NCBI RefSeq assembly: GCF_000524195.1
Contig: NW_020170386.1
Span: forward strand, 169,363 to 233,362
Source of the DNA: Echinococcus granulosus
Lineage: Eukaryota; Platyhelminthes; Cestoda; Cyclophyllidea; Taeniidae
DNA length: 64,000 nt
Direction of reading: 5' to 3'
Shown here: positions 1-13,049 of the stretch, one piece after another
Layout: the number at the start of each line of letters is the position of its first letter
How positions within the stretch are numbered: position 1 is the first letter of the stretch
The notes under the pieces: generated by a model
Told to the model about the DNA's origin: nothing
What the model saw: only the letters and a program-made list of their open reading frames with translations
Databases searched by the model: none
Translations under genes and position numbers: made by a program

Positions 1-539
1 AATAAACCCGATCCACGGAATCGATGGCGCATGTGCGTGTGCCAACGCCTCTGGAATGGCGATGGAGAACAATTTCGAGTTCGTTCATGATTTGGGCGGT
101 ATGAGAGGGGAATGGATGATGAAAGGAAAATCCAATGCAACAAAAAATAAGAAATTAATCAGCATGCTTGAAAGGAATGCGTACGCACAATCAAATGCGT
201 CAATATCACTAGATATTTTGTGATTATTTGTCAGGGCGACATCGACACAATTCCACACTAAGCAATGGGAGACGATAACAGCAAAGTAGGCTTATCTACT
301 TCCCTAAACTGGAACTGTGTGTGATTAGCGCGATCGGAAAAAAGATCCACCTAGCTTTTGGTGAAACTGTACAGGATTGTCGGAAGAATTGCAACTGGTA
401 GGAGGGAAGAAGAGGAAATGGAAACTGACGCAAAAAAAATGAGGGGCCCAGGCGAAAATGCGGTGCGAAAGGACAAACTCTAGGCAATTATTTGTGTATG
501 TGTGTATGTATGAAGGTGTAGCACCGCCGTTTATGTCCT
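1..539. other. 3' flank of ELL, no gene seen
   Basis: This lies just downstream of the ELL stop codon on the minus strand and probably holds its 3' UTR. I see no AATAAA on the minus strand here, so the poly(A) site is not placed. A short TG-rich run lies at about 493-512. Two overlapping minus-strand open frames have no recognisable content. Confidence 0.4.
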
Positions 540-3500
540 TCAATCAGACGCACCGGCCCGAAGAAATCCATTGTGATCATGTGGCTGTCTAAGCTGTGCG
601 TCAGAGCTCCGAAAAGAAGCAGTCCCAGAAGTATCTTCCTGAGACGCGAATGTCGCTAGACGTTGTTTCAGATGCTGCAACTTAAAAGTCATCACCAGAA
701 GACGCACTTCATCATCACGTCTTTCAGGTTTTCGCATGCAACTAAGAAATTCGTCTAGTTCCGTCGCCAGACGAGTCATTTGCTCCACGTGTGGACCACC
801 GGCGAGAGCCAGTATGCGTTCCTTAAGATTTATGACCTTGTCCCAAGCAACACGAAAGTGCTCATAAAGGCGCAGATATTTGGGATATAGTGACTCAAAG
901 GCTTCGCGGTAGGCTGCTGCCTGGCTAGCACTGGAAATCGCAGGATACAGTCTAAAATGGCGGAGAGGGTGAAAACATGTTACAAGCATATGTACGTGAA
1001 AACAGATTGCTGAGGGTTACCTCTCGATTTCAGCATTTTTGGACGAAACGCTGTCAAAAAGATAGTCTTCATCAGAGAGGTCAGAGGTTTTCTCCTCGTT
1101 GCATGGATAGAGCCGCTGTCCCTTATCTGCACAGAGTAGCAATTATTGATTGTCAATGACAGTGGAACAATTTGCCGGGACATTCAATTGCTTTAACTAG
1201 TTTAACAAGGAAACGTAGGCCATTGCAGGAAAATATCTTTGCAGTAATATCATCTCACCCACCAAGTCCAGAGCTTACTGAGAGATTACTCCTGTTAACA
1301 AAGTGATGAATATTTGGGTCACGTGATAACCACCAGCAAAGATATGGCCTAAGGAAGCGTGCGCACAGAGGCAGCAGATCGGTGATCGCTAAATGCACAC
1401 ATCATCACGGACAAAATTTTGGTCTAACGGACGCGATCTTCAGGCCCATCCTAAAGTACACAATGGCCTCGATAGCATTCTAGTTAAACCAACAAGCGTA
1501 CGCACACGAGGAGGGCAATGTGTCCTGAACGAATATGGATGCTGAGTAAAATGCAGTATCAGCTAACGGTAAAATCAAAAATAAAGGAACCAAAAACCGC
1601 TTATGTACAATCTATACATGGATATTTTTGGCAATTCGCCTCTAGAATAAGGAGAGACCGCATTTGTGATGACATGAGGTGGATAAGAATGATTCTTGAT
1701 GAGATAGTCATGGCAGGCGTGGATGAGGCTACCGCTCGTGCATCATGAAGTGCGCGTGCGTGTACGAGCATAAATAAAGGCTGCGCTTGACAGATAAGGA
1801 TAAACAAGCACTATCGTATGCACACCTGCACATTTGCAAGTGAAACATCAAAAGAGGGATGGGAGCAGAGAAAACCAATTAGACGTACAACCAAAGCCAA
1901 GACCATGAAGGTGGAAGCCCTATAAATGGCTATTTGTCTTCTACATACGCCACGGGTCAACAAAACATTAACAAACTAGGAATTTGAATAGTACGGTAGG
2001 ACCGTAGAACGCCTAAGTGTAATAGATCGGGAACCCCAGGATATTTTTAGCATTAGCATTATATGCAAGTTAAGAGTACTAGCAATACCAGAATACGACA
2101 GTGAGAAGTGAAAAGAGGTCAAGTTCGATATTTGGCAGTGTCGTTTGGTATTTGCGGCGCCTTATTCAGTTTGGTGCACTTTGAAGTAACAAGGTCATTC
2201 AACTCGGACAATAAGCAGTTTGGATGAAAGCTGAGTCCTGGGCTAGATCCAATTCAATTTCTGGGTGCAAAATTCTCACAGAGAATTATAATATAACGAC
2301 CACTTAAATGGCTAATTGAATCAACCTCTTACTGCAATGAAATGAAGTTATATCGGCGGGAATTAACTGCACATTATTGAAATTATGAAAAAAAACACGT
2401 TATACAGTGTAATACAGCCATAAGCAAACAAAGAGGTGTTCGTGTGTTGGCATTAATAAGGCACAATGCTTGCGGAATTAGGCACATGCATGTTGGTCGC
2501 ATAGTCGCAAGGTAAGGAAATCCAGGAATCCACAAAGCAACTTCCCTTTACCGTTTAATATGAAAATTCCTTAGTAAGCGCATGAACAAACCATAGAGAT
2601 TCTTGTACTTTCTGGGCAGCTAATTAAATCTACGTCTTTAGCATGTGAACCTCGTTGATATCAAAAAAAATGCATAAGATGCAGAGATATAAGGAGGATA
2701 AGCTCACTGCGATGAATTCCTTAAGCTTGATTTTACAGCCTATATGCGGATCGTGAATCGCAAAAACATGAACCCGAATGGGCTTAAGAGAAGCATACCT
2801 GACTTAGGATCAATCACCGGTACACGAGCATAGAACTGTGACAGCGGGGTTGCCTCAACGAGAGGGCTACAGCTGTCGCCGCAGCTACTGGTCTCGCTGC
2901 CCCGGTCGCATGGACGATGCCGCTGAGCGCCAGTTGGGCGCTCGTCGACGGGGCGCAAAGAAAGAGAGCCAGTCCGTCTCGATTGGTCATCACTTGCAAC
3001 GCCGACGCCACCAGCACCACCACCATCGCCTCCAATGCTGCAGAGCGCATCAAAAGGTCTCTTCCGGCTCGAGGGGGAGCGCTTATCAAGACCCAATGGA
3101 GAGGAATCTTTGAGGGAATTCGACAGGAGTGGAACAAGAGGCAGAGCAGCAGGAATAGCGGTTGTGCCGGAGTGAGAGTTAGTGGAGGAAGGCACAGATT
3201 GAAAAGAAAGGCAATTTCCCGAGACGGAGGAGGTGGAACCACAAGAGTGGACACCACTCTCATCAGATGAGAGTCGGGCGCGTTTGGAGACACTGGGTTT
3301 TGATGTGTTAGTACTGTTGCTGGCAGCGAAAACACAGTATGTAGCATTTTTGGATACATCCTGCATCGAGGAAAGTGGCGCAGCGGTAGGCTGAGGCATC
3401 GTACAGCCACGACGCTGAGAATACCTCTAAATTTGATAAGACATTTTCGTAGACACCAATGGAGGATCCATTTAGAACGCTAATGCTTGATCAAATCCAT

Positions 3501-6313
3501 GTAAACGAAGCTCTTTATCGAACTCACAACACTCTGTATTTCAATAAAAAAATTCGAGTGGTAGTAGAACAGAAGTGCACTCATCACTTCCTCCAAACTT
3601 GAGTGCATAAACTAGACGCCTTGGGATTATCGAGCTGGTGATTGATCACACGCATACGTAAAGCTAAGTTCACTGACAAAATCGCGATTTTCAGAAAGGA
3701 GCGCTGATTTAATGACGTTGATGATCAGTTAATTTTCTCAAATAATGTGGGGCTAAACGAGTAAGACTTATGCAGATCTACCGAAGGGTCGTAAAAAAGA
3801 ATACGTTACACCATGACAACATATCCTCAAGTGGATACCTGATTTGGGCGTGTCGATCACGAATTTCATCTTTGTGCAAATCGAATGAGAGACAAAGTCG
3901 ATCAGTAAAATCACATTATTTCAATTCCTTCTCTGGAGCTCTTAGGTGGTGATTGCCATCGAAATATCTCAGAACCAATAACAAATCAACTAGTCCTGTT
4001 TATGTTACATTCAAGCTCATTTTAAAGCCTGTGTAAATAATCATGCTAACCAGTCGCAAAGTGGCCTCGTTATTCTTCCAGCTCTCCAAGAGCGTCAGGG
4101 TAATTCCATGATGGGCGGCAACAGAAGCCAAGGAGAGGCCTGAGGCGAGGAGATCCAGCGCTGCGATCTTCTTGCTAAGCGCATGCGGCGCCGAGGGGGC
4201 GCTGGCACGCGTCGGCTTCCGCCCAAAGTCCTCCACAGATGCCACCGCCGCTGTCGTTGGTGGCGCTATGAGAGGCGAGTTCTGCCTACTGCTCGGCGTC
4301 ACACGGGAAGCTACACTCCCCTCTACGGAAAGGCGGTTTACATTGCTCGGAGAATTCGTTGACAGCTTAGCCTGTAAGCGCATCACAGTTGCCACCACAC
4401 AGTATCTGGCTGTAAAAACTATCCTAAAACCTTTATTTTTTATTCCTTAACCTTCACTGACTTGGGTTTTTCTCCATTAGAAAGCTTCGATTGACTAGGA
4501 GTGAACCAAATCATAAGGTGTAGAAGTGGAAAAGAACAAAGAAGAGCTCACAACACCAATAAAACAACTTTTAGTGAACATAACAATTCGTGATTAATCG
4601 CTGATAATTGTATCGAATCGGAAGGCTCGAAAGATTAAACGACACAAGTGATCAGATTTTGCTTAATTAGCTAGGATCAGAGTGATTTACAGAGTAGTGA
4701 AAGTGGAAGGAGTGACAAGTAAAATAGGTTAGCCACATCAAGCACATGATTAATTTCAATCAATTTGCGCAGCCTACAGGTTGGATTGTACACATCTATT
4801 TGGCAAAACCCAAAATCTGAGGTCAGCAGGAAATCTGATAATCCTCGCTTAGAAAATGCACTGAAAATTATCACACCACTTTCCTGTTATTATAAAACCA
4901 GTGTTGCCTACCCAAATACCAATAATCTATGCAATATGATACAACTCCACCTAATCCATCGAATATAACGAGTTCAACAACAATGACTGTTAAAAACGTA
5001 CTCGACGGAGCGTGCGGTTTTGAGGAACTGTACGGCAAGTTACGCGTACCAAACGCACAAGATAACAAATCAATAGCTTCCAGCTTGCAGGCATTATTCT
5101 GCATTATATTAGCAGGGAGTGTTTGTGCAGACGTGCTTGCATTTGGGCTATTCCAAATAAGCACATAAAATACATGAGTGATACGTTCATCGGTTATAAC
5201 AGCAACGATGCCATTTCATGTATCAATAGAAATTGCTCCTAGGGCACTATACATGGATGTATTCAAATTGAGTAATAATGACATGGCAACTTGCCTTAAG
5301 AGACGCAACAGCACATCTTTCTGATGGAGAATACCCAGGCCAATTCGGTTCGATCAAATTAATAAACGTTGTGGAAAGGCGGTATTCGCCCTGCCTGCCG
5401 GATCGTCCTACCTTGCCCAGGATGCTATCAACTTCATCTTTCTGTTCGTCAGTTAGCCCATCTCTTTTTAGTCTCAAAAGCAGCTCTGGACGTTGATATG
5501 ACTGAATGGCTAGTAAATGGATGATGCGATCCCTATAAAAAACGACTTTCTTAAATTTGCCATTAGGAGCAAAAACGTAAAAGGTGTAATTAAGCGGTTA
5601 CCGTAATGAGCGCGCCCCAACTTCAGCATTTGCGGCAGCAGGACTATTGTACACATTAGCCACCGACGGGCTACAGCTCCGGGCAACAGACGAAGGCGAG
5701 ATCCTCGAATCAGGATTGCGGGAACCGGGTGGGGTCGGGACGGAACGTGGGTTCAAGTTGCTATCGCGCATACAGGAACGCCTTACACTCGATACAAACG
5801 AGGGCTTTGAATGGCTTTTCCTATGATCCTCTGCTTCAGCCATTCTTAATTTTGCGGTAGAAAAGCTATCTGCATTCGCCTGAACCGTTAGCTTCGAAAC
5901 GGCCTTTCCCAGATTGATTGCACGTAACCTGAAGATTTCAATTCAGATATGGAAAGAACTACTCACCCTAAGAATTGGATAACGTCGACAGTTCCATCGG
6001 AAGTCTGATGAAGAGGAGAAATACTCAGATCGTAAGAAACACAGGCTTGTTTCCCTGGGATATACAGATTCTAAACGACACAACGTAAGCGTGCGACTGA
6101 CAAACTTACTCCACGGCCTCCATCAACTGAAATCCTAATTGGGTTGGACTTAAGTATAATTTATGCCAACAACGTATATCGTACCTGCTTAAGAGAGACG
6201 GTTTCAAGGCTCCTCAGAGCAGAGTCGGTCAATTTTACAGAAAATATTTCAATATCATCCCGTTTCGCTTTGCAAAGTTTATAGACGCTCTCGGACACAG
6301 TTTTCGCAGGCAT
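540..6313 (-). CDS. ELL: RNA polymerase II elongation factor ELL (nine exons)
   Basis: ELL is a nuclear factor that suppresses Pol II pausing and works in super/little elongation complexes. Exons, 5' to 3': 6313-6185, 6148-6110, 6070-5967, 5928-5602, 5532-5295, about 4409-4051, 3414-2799, 1126-1021 and 951-540; about 776 residues. The start ATG at 6313 is followed by the hallmark VKLTDSALR at residues 26-34. The ELL domain continues with RDRIIHLLA, ELLLRLKRDGLTDEQ and NWPGYS (about residues 200-270), matching the animal ELL core in order. Residues 641-742 are the occludin/ELL domain (LYPAISSASQAAAYREAF onward). The linker is Ser/Gly/Pro-rich. Phases match at all joins except exon 5 to 6: exon 5 ends at a possible GC donor (AAG|GCAAGT, phase 0), while exon 6 needs phase 1 or 2, so a microexon or another donor is missing. 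The exon 6 donor (GTTAGC) is weak. Confidence 0.93.
1127..2798 (-). other. ELL intron 8
   Basis: Intron of 1.7 kb between the linker exon and the short acidic exon at 1021-1126. I see no further exon or repeat. The open frame at 1518-1748 lacks coding character. Confidence 0.7.
3415..4050 (-). other. ELL intron 6
   Basis: A 0.64 kb AT-rich stretch between exon 6 and exon 7. The acceptor at its 3' end (ATTCTCAG at 3415-3422) is strong. Nothing else is recognised. Confidence 0.6.
4051..4409 (-). other. ELL: ELL exon 6 with a psq/CENP-B-like helix-turn-helix
   Basis: This GC-rich exon lies between the ELL core and the Ser-rich linker exon, and its 3' end is in phase with the next exon. After a disordered Ser/Pro/Thr stretch, 4051-4176 encodes KKIAALDLLASG, then SLASVAAHHGI, then LLESWKNNEATLR. 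The spacing (I..L..L.SG.S...VA...GI.....W..NE..L) matches the helix-turn-helix of pipsqueak/CENP-B/Tc5-type DNA-binding domains. Human ELL has no such element here. The domain call is by eye from one short motif, and membership of the exon in ELL rests on position, strand and 3' phase. Confidence 0.5.
4410..5294 (-). other. ELL intron 5, possible missing microexon
   Basis: An 0.88 kb interval between the exon ending SERCAVASLK and the exon starting near CVVATVMRLQAK. The phases of these two exons do not agree, so this interval may contain a small unrecognised exon or a different donor for exon 5. I did not find one by eye. Confidence 0.5.
5295..6313 (-). other. ELL: ELL 5' exons separated by 36-69 bp introns
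   Basis: Five coding exons sit within about 1 kb. Introns are 6149-6184 (36 bp), 6071-6109 (39 bp), 5929-5966 (38 bp) and 5533-5601 (69 bp). All have GT and AG ends. Exon 2 is only 39 bp (13 codons) and restores the run NPIRISVDGGRG, which aligns with the corresponding strand in vertebrate ELL. The boundaries were chosen because every other frame meets a stop. Confidence 0.88.
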
Positions 6314-7010
6314 GATATTTCTAAGGAAAGACAGAAAGCCTACCAACTGCGAGATACCGCTACAAACAGCTGATTTTGAAAAACGGGCGCGATCAAATCA
6401 AACAAACAAATTCACTCAAATTGATCTAATCTTATTTTTGTTACATAATAATCAATCAGGGCAAAAGGCATCACAATCTCCAGTTAATCCCCAACCTAAG
6501 GTGCCACTAATGCTCTTTCAGTAGTTCTCTTTTACAAAAGACCAATGTGGTTTTTCATCAAATTTACCCTGACATAGTGGAGAAGTATACCGAATTTCAA
6601 TTCCTTAGCCATTTAACCTTCTTTGTTATCAAGATATATGCTTTTTATTAATTTGAATACACGACATACCTTTCTTTACGGAATTTCTTATTTGGTAAAT
6701 ACAGAAAAACAAAGGGCATGTTTTATCGGGTTATTTTACCTTATTATCTGTAAGTCTTCTATTACAGTGAGCTAAAATTATCGCTGCTTTTCTGTGCACT
6801 ATGGAATGTCATGCAGCAAATTTTGCTCTTCCCTTTTTTAACCAATTATTCCAGATCTGTTCACCACTCGTTCAGTCTATGAATGCATTTTCTTAAGTGA
6901 TAAACATGCCTTCATATTTGCCGGTCTTTTAACTGGTTTCCCAAATTTACTTGTATTTTCCACACTTTTGGTATTTATGACGATTTATTATCAACCATAA
7001 TTAGGGGGAA

Positions 7011-7111
7011 GAAGGCGCGGTACTCATGCAGAATATGTATCATCAATGTACAGTAGGGCCTGTGGCTACTGGCATGGCCTGGAGGTTAATATGTCTGACG
7101 AGGGTACAATG
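7011..7111 (+). repeat. Diverged ~100 bp repeat, copy A
   Basis: This segment aligns with 7860-7967 in the same orientation. Shared blocks include TACTC.GCAG, GTACA.TA, GGCTACTGGC.TGGCCTGGAGG and a final TACAATG. Substitutions and a few small gaps separate the copies, so the duplication is old. The family is not recognised. Confidence 0.65.
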
Positions 7112-7859
7112 TCCCGTTACTAAAACTGCTGGCTGGCAAATTATTACATTGCGTAGCCTCTCTCCTCAGCCCTCCCCTTGGTTAACCCCCGCCTCAACTA
7201 ATCGCATCGTAACCGCGAGACATCCGTACCAATCATCAAATTTTCGTACAACTGAGAAGATACTTAATGGCAACATCACTGATCCCTTGTAGTAATTCTA
7301 CTGTATGGGAACTGCATTGGGGAGACGGGAAATATGCTGTCCATAGCGCAAATCTAACGCTAGTTGTAGAAACACTGACCTAAAGCGGAGTCATGTAACA
7401 AAAGACAAGGTTTAAGGTAGTCTTTTGGGGATAGTGTTTTGCGTCCATTCTTCTCTGCCACTTTGTTCTCACTTCAAAACTACCCAGCCATATCTCTCTG
7501 GGTTCTACTTATCTTATAGGGGGATAAGTAGGTATAGCGTGTTCGTATAATTGATATCTTCATACGAATACGGCAGACAGCTCAGTGATTAAATTATCCA
7601 GAGGAGTCACGGTTGGTGTCGCTTCAGTTAATAGCTTTCCTGCAGACCACGGCCCTGGGATAGTTGCCGAAGGCGAACGTCATTTTCAGCCCTTCTGTTA
7701 GGGCTCGCCAAATAATCTTCCATCTGCAACAATATGCGTTTCTTCCCTTACGCCAAGGTTTATCAAACAGCTGTAGAAATCAGAATGATTGTCCTTTAAG
7801 ATAGGGTTCGCTTTCCGCCGTCACCAATGTAGTGCCCCGAGACTTTACTGAAGAGGAAA

Positions 7860-7967
7860 GAAGACATAATACTCGAGCAGAGTGTGTATTGTCAACGTAC
7901 AATAAGACTAAGGGGCTACTGGCCTGGCCTGGAGGCCACGATCTGAGAAACCCAAGGTTATACAATG
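7860..7967 (+). repeat. Diverged ~100 bp repeat, copy B
   Basis: Second copy of the element at 7011-7111, about 850 bp downstream in direct orientation. The DNA between the copies is richer in GC blocks than its surroundings and has no open frame of note. A degenerate LTR-type or short non-autonomous element is one possible reading. Confidence 0.65.
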
Positions 7968-10900
7968 CTTTTTCCTAGTCTCACAGCTTGTGCTTTTCAG
8001 TTGGTTAGATGTAGAACAGTGAATCGAAGGAATGTACTTTCGTTCCGTATCATATTGTAAGAACCTGAGATTAACAGTATGTAACAGTTTTCGTCTATCA
8101 AAACAAAAGTATGTAAGAATGGAATGGATACCCCTAGTAAATGCAACCATTGTGGTACATCAGGTAGGCAACGAATTTGTTCTAATTTACGACCATTGCA
8201 TCGACGAAAAACGATGGGCTCATTTTAAATGACAGTAAAACTTGTAGTTTCTTTTATTGGTGCTACTTCTGTGCCTGAATAATTATGGGATAAAGGAATA
8301 TTGGTGACACCGTTGCCTCTGTTGAACCAATTAAATTTTGAAATATGTAACCAAATGAATAAACGAATCGGTCGAAAAATACTTTGAATAAAATTATTGG
8401 TATTAGAATTGACCTTCAGGTTTGGCTTCAGTCATTTCTGAGGTAGCTTCATTTCAAAAAGACATTGCCTTTTGACTTGTCATTTCTCAAATGGAACAAA
8501 TTTCTTTTATCAACTTATCCAACAGTAATTACTAATGTTTGTTTAAATGTGGGCGAATTTTTGTACGCGATTCTACGGAACACTGAATATTTCGGTGAAA
8601 AAAAAATTGAGCAGCTTATGTTCCACTATGATGGGACCCAACACGCTATTCGCACACATTCCTGTGAGTCCTGGTGAAAGTTCTTTGCATTTGTTTTCTG
8701 TGACATCATTTCATGAAAGTTGATGACAAATTTGCCCCGATTTGCAGCGATATATCAGAAATGTCAACTATTTTGAAAGCATTAAAATGAAGTTAAACTT
8801 AACATTAGTAGTTGAAATAGAACTGCAGTACCTTCAATTAAATAATGGTTTCCATTTTGGTAAGTTTTTTTTCACGAAAGTTAGTGTAGATGATAATAGT
8901 GATGGTAGTAAGGTTGGTATCTCTAGTATTTTAAGTATGGTCGAAAGAGTACATTTTCAGTAGTAGATGCAGCCGCTTAACCAAGGTCACCCGATGCAAC
9001 ATAGTAAAAAAATTTAGTAAATGTTAGAAGCTAGTAAGAAAGTAATCGTGGCATAGACAGCCATTTATAAAATATCTCCGTTGTTTTGATACGGTCTGCC
9101 CGTCTTTCATCTGGTTGCTTGACAGGTCGGTATCAGCAGTTTGGACGGAGGAGAAGACTGATCTGGTCACAATTGCTCTTCGTCTTGCTAACAAACATCT
9201 TCCCGCTTTATTCCTTAAAAAGTTTATTTAAAGTATTCGAATATTTTTAAATCTAACTTACTTGAGGAAGACGGGATTGCGGTGTGATCCACTTAATGAC
9301 ACGGCTTCTACAGTTTTGCCACGGGTTGTGAGTACTTTCTCGTTTGCACTCAATGTTTTATTGGACAGATGTGATTCCAGCTAAATTTGTAAATTTATAA
9401 GCTTACTTTGAGCACATGGTAAAATTATTTCGAGAAATATATTCACACTGCTCTGATTCGATCGAACCGTAAAAGGAGCCATACATTTTGAAACGAAAGT
9501 CCTACATTGAGAAAACGTTTGATTTTACTAGAATAGGTAGCTATTAAATTATTTTTGGGACAAATTACAGCTGGTATAGTTGACGTGGGTTTAGTATGGA
9601 GGTAGGATTCCCATTTAACACCAAGACGAGGTGCTGATTTTAAAGTACACCTTGTGTGTTTATAAAAGCAAACCAAACCCAACAAAGTAATGCAGTTTGA
9701 AAAGAGGAAAATAGCGGAATTCGGTTGAGAAGCTCCCGAAATGTTGAGGACTGGCCCAATCTAACTTGCGTGGTAAAAAGCGTTGGATCTTTTTCAAAAT
9801 GGTAAAAGCTTAACTAAGCAGTGTACTCTGATAGGCAAACTAAAGATGCTATTGTTAAGATGTTTATTTGGAGTGTTACTTGCGTCGAATTAGAACCATA
9901 GTTGGTTTACTTTTGAGGAATCTCGTTACACAATGGTGTAGCAGGCTAAAGAATTTGACGGGTTCATTGCAAATTCCAGTAGATGTCTTTGAAAGTGATA
10001 AACATTAGAGTAAGTACTGCGGATTCTTCTAAATTTCGTGTTCGGTGCACACATTCAAATCGTGCTTGAAGTGATTTGACGCAATACCAAGCAAATTTAG
10101 CAAGTTCAATTATTTCATTTCACCGGGATTTTCAAATTTTCATGTTTAAATGCTATAATGCTTTACCTAAAATGCACCAAATTATAAATGAGCATCTGTG
10201 TGCCACTCCTCGATAAATAAACTAGCAAAATCGAGCACATGAAATCGAAGAGGTCTAACGCGCTTTTCATTCTTCTCGGAATGGCACATTAAACACGATA
10301 GAAGTATGCGATAAGTAGGTAAACTGTGGCGTTTGGGCACCTTACGCAAGAGTGTAAAATAAGCATGGAGCCACTATTCAGCACCTGATCTTGGCTAACT
10401 CTGATAAGTAAATTTTAACTCTGATTTAGGGTAATTCAGCAACTGAAAAGTGTTTTTTCTGAAATAAAAATAATCGCTAGAAAAGATACGTTTGACGAAG
10501 CACTACTGTGTGGTCATTCGTGTTGCCCTCAGGGATTGTCAAAACAACTTCGACGCTTCCCAATGGCCTAGATAGATTTCTCTTTCCCCCGAAAGACGAA
10601 GCAAGTGCGGTTTCAATGCTAAACCGTTGTTGTGTAGCTGATTTTGGTAAGTATTTCCCGGATTGATTGTGATCATTTTCAAGGTGAAATTGCAGTCTAT
10701 CACCATGTGTCGGCTAGCAAAAGTATTTCAAAACCAAACATCTTACATAAGTAGTTCAATGTTTTTAGCTTTTAAAATACTTCCGACATTGTATCATTTG
10801 TGGAGTAAGCACAAAAGGTTTTTTAATTGCTAATACGTAAAAATGCATGTGGAGCATTGCTAATCAGAAGGCAAAAGTTGGGGAGTTGTGGAAATTTTCA

Positions 10901-13049
10901 TTATATTTATGGTATATTTGCACATTTACTTTTAGCTAATACATTATCGTAAAACTAAAACTGCAAATAACCATTGGCTAAGTACCTAGAGGAGGTTTAT
11001 TGAAATGCAGTGTTAAACGTGATTTAGACTATCAGTTTAGGCATTTGCGCATGATGCTCGCATCGTCTGTCTCCTGATCGGCCTTTCTAGTACTCCATTT
11101 TTCGGCTTCCCTTACCAACGACCTGATGTGTTCCAAAATTATTTTTGCCATCATTTTATGTCTTTCATTTTTAAGCACAATTTCACGGGTCTATATATGT
11201 CTATGACGGTTTCTTTTTTGTAGCACGTTTTCCAAGGTTTCCCTAGCATTATTAGTCTCACAGCCTGCTGCTTGACAAGATAGTGACATCTAGGGGTACG
11301 AACAAACAAAATATATGGTAGTATCAGGGGAATCTCAAACTTTTTTTCTTTATTCCGATTTAATGTGTCGGTCTTGTGCAGTTTAAAAAGCGAACTGGAT
11401 TACAATGAATAAGGAAATAACTTTCAGAAAGATCACACCCCATGGCTATAGCGATAAGATGGTTTTCCGAAAGTGCCCTTCAAGTATAGCTTTAATTTTA
11501 TTCCCAAGAATGATCTCTGGTCCCTTTTTTTAACCAATGGTCCAACATTGCCTTCGAAGCCATTTGAATTTCAACGCTCAGATACCTTTTTTTAGAAATA
11601 AAATCATTATAAAAAAGTCTGGCTAACCTTGCTTACTAACTTTTTGATTCCTCTCCACCCAGACAACAATTTTATAAATGTATGCCAGCTAGTGGACAAA
11701 AGTTGAGATAACTTCGTTAAACACACCATTAGGCCAAGGAACCAGATTGTTTGATCAGATGAGCGCTGAGATCTCGTTGTTGGATCTTTTGCAGCGCATC
11801 CCACTTGGGCGCAATTCGAATCGGGACCGATGTCCAATTTTGGCTGTACCAGCCCCTTAATGAATTTTGCAGACGAATTGCGTTCCATGTCTGGCATATG
11901 CCTCAGCCGTCATACTATTCTGCGAGATAATGCTACTTAGTTTAAACAGGAAAAATGCAAAAGATCATAAGATATGGGACCATAATGAAAGCATTGAAGG
12001 CATTTTGAATATAAAAAATACTGCCTTTAAGAAATCTAAAATTCAAAAAGATTATTGTTTGTAGTTAAGTTTCATTTACTAGAAATGACTTCATCTCGTC
12101 ATTTTTCCCTCTTACGCTGGGCCTTTTTTTTAAGGCGATCACTGTGCGTCCATTTAAGCTAAGTGTAAAGAAACTGCACAATATGCGTTTGTACTTGTAG
12201 GGCCCCTTCAATTGTTTCGATTCCGAAATCCTCCACTTTGACGTCTAAGGCAGTTGGCTTTACATGGTGCTTGTTGCATTTTCTTGGAAAGCAGTGCATT
12301 TCGAGGTAATCTCACCCGCTATCGAAACATATGTTATTTTCGGTTATGTATTTCTACCAACTTTTCGGCAAGATTGCCAACTACTGTGCGACTCGATCGA
12401 ATTGTAACTTTAGACCATAATCAGCCAAATTAACGTCGAAGTAGTGGTTGTCGTGTCTTCACATGACTTATCAAAGCTCTTTGCACCGATTTAGAAGCAA
12501 CCTAATGTTCATTGTCACCATTTATTTTGAAATAATACGTAACGACTTGATGGATATTTGAATCAATATACTTTTGGTATCATACTACTGATAGCTTTGC
12601 GTTTTATATCAGTGGATGTATACGTAAAAATGAAACTTCATAGGTAAATTAGGCAATTTTTTCATAGCATTCCTCACACCACTTGACTTATTGTTTTATC
12701 AGCACTGCATGGCCAAATTTGTTATTCTGGGGCGTTTACTGAATCAATTACTATTACACTGATACATTCATAATTCCGATTCGGAATCCAAGTTTAGTGA
12801 ATTCCTTAGGACGTTTGGCCTTGTATTTCCTTTTCTTACTCCCAACTTATCCAGCACCTCTCTCCATCTGGTCTTTCAAAAGTGGGTGATTTTCCGCTCA
12901 GCTGAATTAATCCGAGTACTGAAACTTAAGTGAATGATAAATTAGTGTGCACATCATGTCAATGTCACTCCCTTTCGGGGGTTCCCATCCAACGTACAAA
13001 TTGCATTCCACCCAAACACCTGATGCTACCTCAACGCGCGATGCCACTC

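Noticed and set aside
2838..3270. Plus-strand frames around 3 kb
   Set aside because: They are antisense shadows of the Ser/Gly-rich ELL exon 7, which joins its neighbours in phase.
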